From Trichocoleus sp. FACHB-40 (GTDB taxonomy: Bacteria > Cyanobacteriota > Cyanobacteriia > Cyanobacteriales > FACHB-T130), in contig NZ_JACJPF010000084.1 in assembly GCF_014695915.1 (NCBI RefSeq), forward strand, positions 1-64,000: a stretch of DNA of 64,000 nt. The letters run 5' to 3'. Position 1 is the first letter of the stretch. Every line of letters begins with the position of its first letter. Positions 61,418 to 64,000 of this stretch are shown piece by piece. The position numbers were made by a program, and so were the translations under genes. The notes beneath the pieces are model-generated. The model did no database searches and had not been told where the DNA came from. It worked only from the letters and a program-made list of their open reading frames with translations.

Positions 61418-64000
61418 CTAGCCGCGCCAAATAATGTAAATTCCCCAAGCCGCAGATGCACAAGCCAAAATCGTTGACCAGATAGGATGGTAGGAGCGAG
61501 TGGTTATACCGCTTTGCGATCGCAGAGTTTCCAAATCGATCCAGGGAGTCGCCCCCCGACGAAACCAGCCGATGGCAGTGACAGGAAGGTTTACCAGGTC
61601 GCCGGGACGAGATGAGGGTAAAAGATTGCCAATTGGGCCTAGCTGGGAGCAATGGTGTAATTTGATTAAACCCGTGTCGGTTTGCAAGATTAAATCCTGT
61701 CCCAGCCAATTGCTCATACCTCGCCGCCCTAAGAGTTTTCCTTGCATACGTACTGGGTTACTATCCACAGGGAGAGTGGCGGTACTGGCGTAGAGTTTTG
61801 GCAGGTTGGGATCTTGCAAGTTGCCTGGTTTGATATCCGGGAAAAAGGCATTAATCCGCAAAATGGTGCCAAGGCCAAAACCTATCGGTAAGCAACCAAT
61901 AAGAATAGTCCAGTAATCGTCCAGCATCCAGACGAGTTGTCGGATTCCGAAGAAACTACCAATCCAACCCAGCAGCCAAAATAAACATCCCAAGGCTAAA
62001 CCGAACAAGATGCCAAAAAAGGGCGCACCTTGTAAGAGGAGTTTGGAGTTTGGAGTTCTTAGCTTCGTTTTTGGAGTTTTGAGTGAGGGTATTTGAGTGA
62101 AGTTTAGTTCTGTTTCTAGCTTCCAGTGACGGGCGTAGAGGGATATTAAGTACAAGCGATCGCCTATTAAAGGATGAGAATTATTAATCGTCATCCACTG
62201 ACGAGACGGGTTGAGACAATCCCATTGCAGAACTGATTCAAAGCTAGTAAGAGGCGTGACACTACCTAAAGCGATCGCCTGTCGGTGTCCCACTGGCATC
62301 AGTAAGTCGAAGCTTTCTAAAAGCCAGCTAGTTGATTGATTTTGTTGGACATCAGCGGCAATGCCAATGGCAATTTTAAGTAAAGCACGGGTAAGTCCAT
62401 TGGGGTTGCCAGTGATATCTGTCGCTACGCGATCGCTATAATTAAATCGCGATCGGGACAACCACAAAGCTAAAGCGCGAGTTAGCCAAAATAAGCCGTA
62501 ACTCAAAGCCGAAATAACCGCCGCAGGTATTTTTAGTACAAGGCTTTGAGTTCTGTCCCCCCAACGCGCTACTTGCCAATAAACTATGTAAGCAAGTTGT
62601 GCGACTAAGACGACGAGGGAAATTACTCCCAAATTCGCTCCCAACGGCAAACACGCTAAGGCAATCCACCAACAATTAAACGCCCAATCGGGGTTTCCTA
62701 ACAAGTAGAAAAAGCCGCCGATTAGAAACATCCCAAATGCGATCGCAATTCCTACCAACCTATTTTGGACAATATGCCCCAATTCGCCTGCATAAATGGC
62801 GGCAATTTCCTCCTCTGCCAGTTGATCTAATAACCCTTGACTAACTACGATGCGGGCAGTTTGGGGTAAATTTCCATAAGTCAGTGCAACTGGAGCGCTA
62901 CTAGGTAATATCTTTAAAGTTGGCAACTTTAAGCGCTTTTGTCCGCAATAGCGCGGTAGCATTTTAGCTGCCTCTGGGCTGAATTTAGACAGCGTAGAAA
63001 GAGACAGGGGTTGGATGCCATAAAAGTTCTTGAGTATAAGATCCAGTATCCAAGGCGACAGACACCCAAGCACCAGTAAAACTATTACTACAACCCCGGT
63101 TGGTTGTTCGTAAAAAGCTTGGATAGGTTGCAAAAAGGGAATATTGAGCAAGAAGTTGTTCGTCGCCGTCATCACGAACTGAAGTAAAAGCGAAATCGCC
63201 CAAAATAAAGCGATCGCAGCTCCAGCCTGAAGCAACCACAAACGCTCTTGTTGTACTGCTTTCATAGCCTTCCATCCTTGGGCGCGTCCAGCTTGCTTCC
63301 ATTGTAAAGACGCAGGCGATCGCGTCTGTTCAACAGGCAATTCATCCGCATCTTTACTGGTGTTATCAGTTAAAGGTGTCTCAGAAATTGCCGCCGCTAA
63401 GAGTGGTTTATTCTCGTTCCCATCTGGCCGGGAAGGAGATCGGGGAGACTCTGCTTGTGTATTCCTCTTTACTGCCTTTTGTACAGGCGCACTTACGTCT
63501 TTTTTATCAGGTTGGGATGTGTCCGTTGGTGTCGCTGTTGCAGTTGTTTGTAAAGGGACATCAGCAATATTAGAACCCCTCCCCGTGCGGGTTTGTGGGG
63601 ATGGGGTTTCGTTGAGAGGGACAAACCCCGTGACATCGGACACTGGTGGTGGTTCTAGCGCTGGCGTTGTTTCGTTGAGAGGGGCAAAGCCAGTGACATC
63701 TGCCGTTTCCGGTGAAGGTTCAGACGCTGATGGTGGTTCTAGCGCTGGCGTTATTTCGTTGAGAGGGGCAAACCCAGTCACATCTACCGTTTCCGGTGAA
63801 GGTTCAGATTTTGGGGGCGGTTCAGGATAACGTTGATCCAACTTAGCTTTGATAGGCTCCGCCCAGCTTTTAACTTTGGGATATTTGCTTTGACTGAGGG
63901 TGACACAAAGCGATCGCGCTTTCTCAATTTTGCCAGTGCGTTCGTAAGCAACCACCAGCCCCATCTGAGCGCGGACGACTGACTTTGAACTGAGATCAAC
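61418..64000 (-). CDS. M48-peptidase-like membrane protein lacking metal ligands, N-terminally truncated by window
   Basis: The frame is open beyond position 64000, so the N-terminus is not seen. The visible part begins with a TPR-like segment (MGLVVAYERTGKIEKARSLC), then three DVTGFAPLNE-type repeats in a Pro/Glu-rich linker, two membrane helices, an M48-like domain, and further helices. The M48 zinc site reads AGELGHI in place of the usual AHELGHI, so the first zinc-binding His is Gly. The downstream Glu ligand region (usually EADR) reads YSDR. It is probably catalytically inactive. Membrane topology is like HtpX-related cyanobacterial proteins. Confidence 0.85.
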   Translation of the reverse strand, partial: VDLSSKSVVRAQMGLVVAYERTGKIEKARSLCVTLSQSKYPKVKSWAEPIKAKLDQRYPEPPPKSEPSPETVDVTGFAPLNEITPALEPPSASEPSPETADVTGFAPLNETTPALEPPPVSDVTGFVPLNETPSPQTRTGRGSNIADVPLQTTATATPTDTSQPDKKDVSAPVQKAVKRNTQAESPRSPSRPDGNENKPLLAAAISETPLTDNTSKDADELPVEQTRSPASLQWKQAGRAQGWKAMKAVQQERLWLLQAGAAIALFWAISLLLQFVMTATNNFLLNIPFLQPIQAFYEQPTGVVVIVLLVLGCLSPWILDLILKNFYGIQPLSLSTLSKFSPEAAKMLPRYCGQKRLKLPTLKILPSSAPVALTYGNLPQTARIVVSQGLLDQLAEEEIAAIYAGELGHIVQNRLVGIAIAFGMFLIGGFFYLLGNPDWAFNCWWIALACLPLGANLGVISLVVLVAQLAYIVYWQVARWGDRTQSLVLKIPAAVISALSYGLFWLTRALALWLSRSRFNYSDRVATDITGNPNGLTRALLKIAIGIAADVQQNQSTSWLLESFDLLMPVGHRQAIALGSVTPLTSFESVLQWDCLNPSRQWMTINNSHPLIGDRLYLISLYARHWKLETELNFTQIPSLKTPKTKLRTPNSKLLLQGAPFFGILFGLALGCLFWLLGWIGSFFGIRQLVWMLDDYWTILIGCLPIGFGLGTILRINAFFPDIKPGNLQDPNLPKLYASTATLPVDSNPVRMQGKLLGRRGMSNWLGQDLILQTDTGLIKLHHCSQLGPIGNLLPSSRPGDLVNLPVTAIGWFRRGATPWIDLETLRSQSGITTRSYHPIWSTILACASAAWGIYIIWRG

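Noticed and set aside
1-64000. CRISPR array
   Set aside because: Tandem repeats found (GGGGATT, TTG-coding, 150/153-bp units) have no repeat-spacer organisation and no cas gene is present.
1-64000. tRNA or rRNA genes
   Set aside because: No intergenic sequence was found with a T-loop GGTTCRANYCC and matching acceptor stem. This was read by eye, so a tRNAscan run would be decisive.

Overview
The window is chromosomal DNA of a cyanobacterium, most likely a filamentous, large-genome form. The evidence is the very dense HIP1 octamer (GCGATCGC), ftrV, a Zur-type Fur regulator, Uma2 and Rpn-type nucleases, DUF928/CHASE2 proteins, many dispersed intergenic hairpins of cyanobacterial type, and a low-density gene layout. 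No rRNA, tRNA, CRISPR array or intact transposon was found. No genus is claimed.

Layout. 1-8.3 kb: a glmS-like gene fragment, dxr, an Rpn-type nuclease gene whose 3' end is tandemly triplicated, a secreted TPR protein, and a minus-strand operon of CHASE2 protein, winged-helix protein and MinD-like ATPase. 8.8-9.6 kb: a DUF928 protein. 9.8-29.2 kb: a contractile injection system (CIS/eCIS, phage-tail-like) locus. Its left arm reads leftwards: DUF4255 cap protein, sheath, three tube-fold proteins, two T4-baseplate-type small proteins and DUF6760. Its right arm reads rightwards: histidine kinase, response regulator, DUF4255 protein, AAA+ ATPase, pseudokinase/periplasmic-binding fusion, a 64-residue protein, a fourth tube-fold protein, a 1392-residue repeat protein and a CIS-hub protein. 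A Nif11-type peptide gene lies between, on the opposite strand. Genes for the spike, gp25-like, baseplate J-like and tape-measure components are not in the window, so the apparatus must be completed from elsewhere if it is functional.

29.4-41 kb is mostly housekeeping: HAD phosphatase, saccharopine-dehydrogenase-like reductase, YdcF-like protein, ftrV, PP2C phosphatase, NfeD/SPFH pair, zur, purS-purQ, a Uma2 nuclease and a haem-oxygenase-like diiron protein. 41-52.6 kb is sparse, with long non-coding stretches and accessory genes: a WGxxGxxG-tailed repeat protein, a PhyH dioxygenase, a PAS protein ending inside a perfect hairpin, DUF2243, a stress protein, Uma2 and DUF4238. 52.9-64 kb holds an ABC-2 permease beside an archease pseudogene fragment, a cobW/archease/rtcB RNA-repair-like cluster, a CarR-type lycopene cyclase, a SyrD-like exporter preceded by a probable small RNA, and an M48-like membrane protein lacking its metal ligands.

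The most notable points are the DUF6760 reading frame, which has no usable start codon and sits in the -1 frame of the upstream gene at a G-run (possible programmed frameshift, as in lambda gpG/gpGT), the two-component system and pseudokinase-sensor fusion inside the CIS locus, the long tandem-repeat CIS protein, and the octuple DYFQQLQQ tail of the CHASE2 protein.
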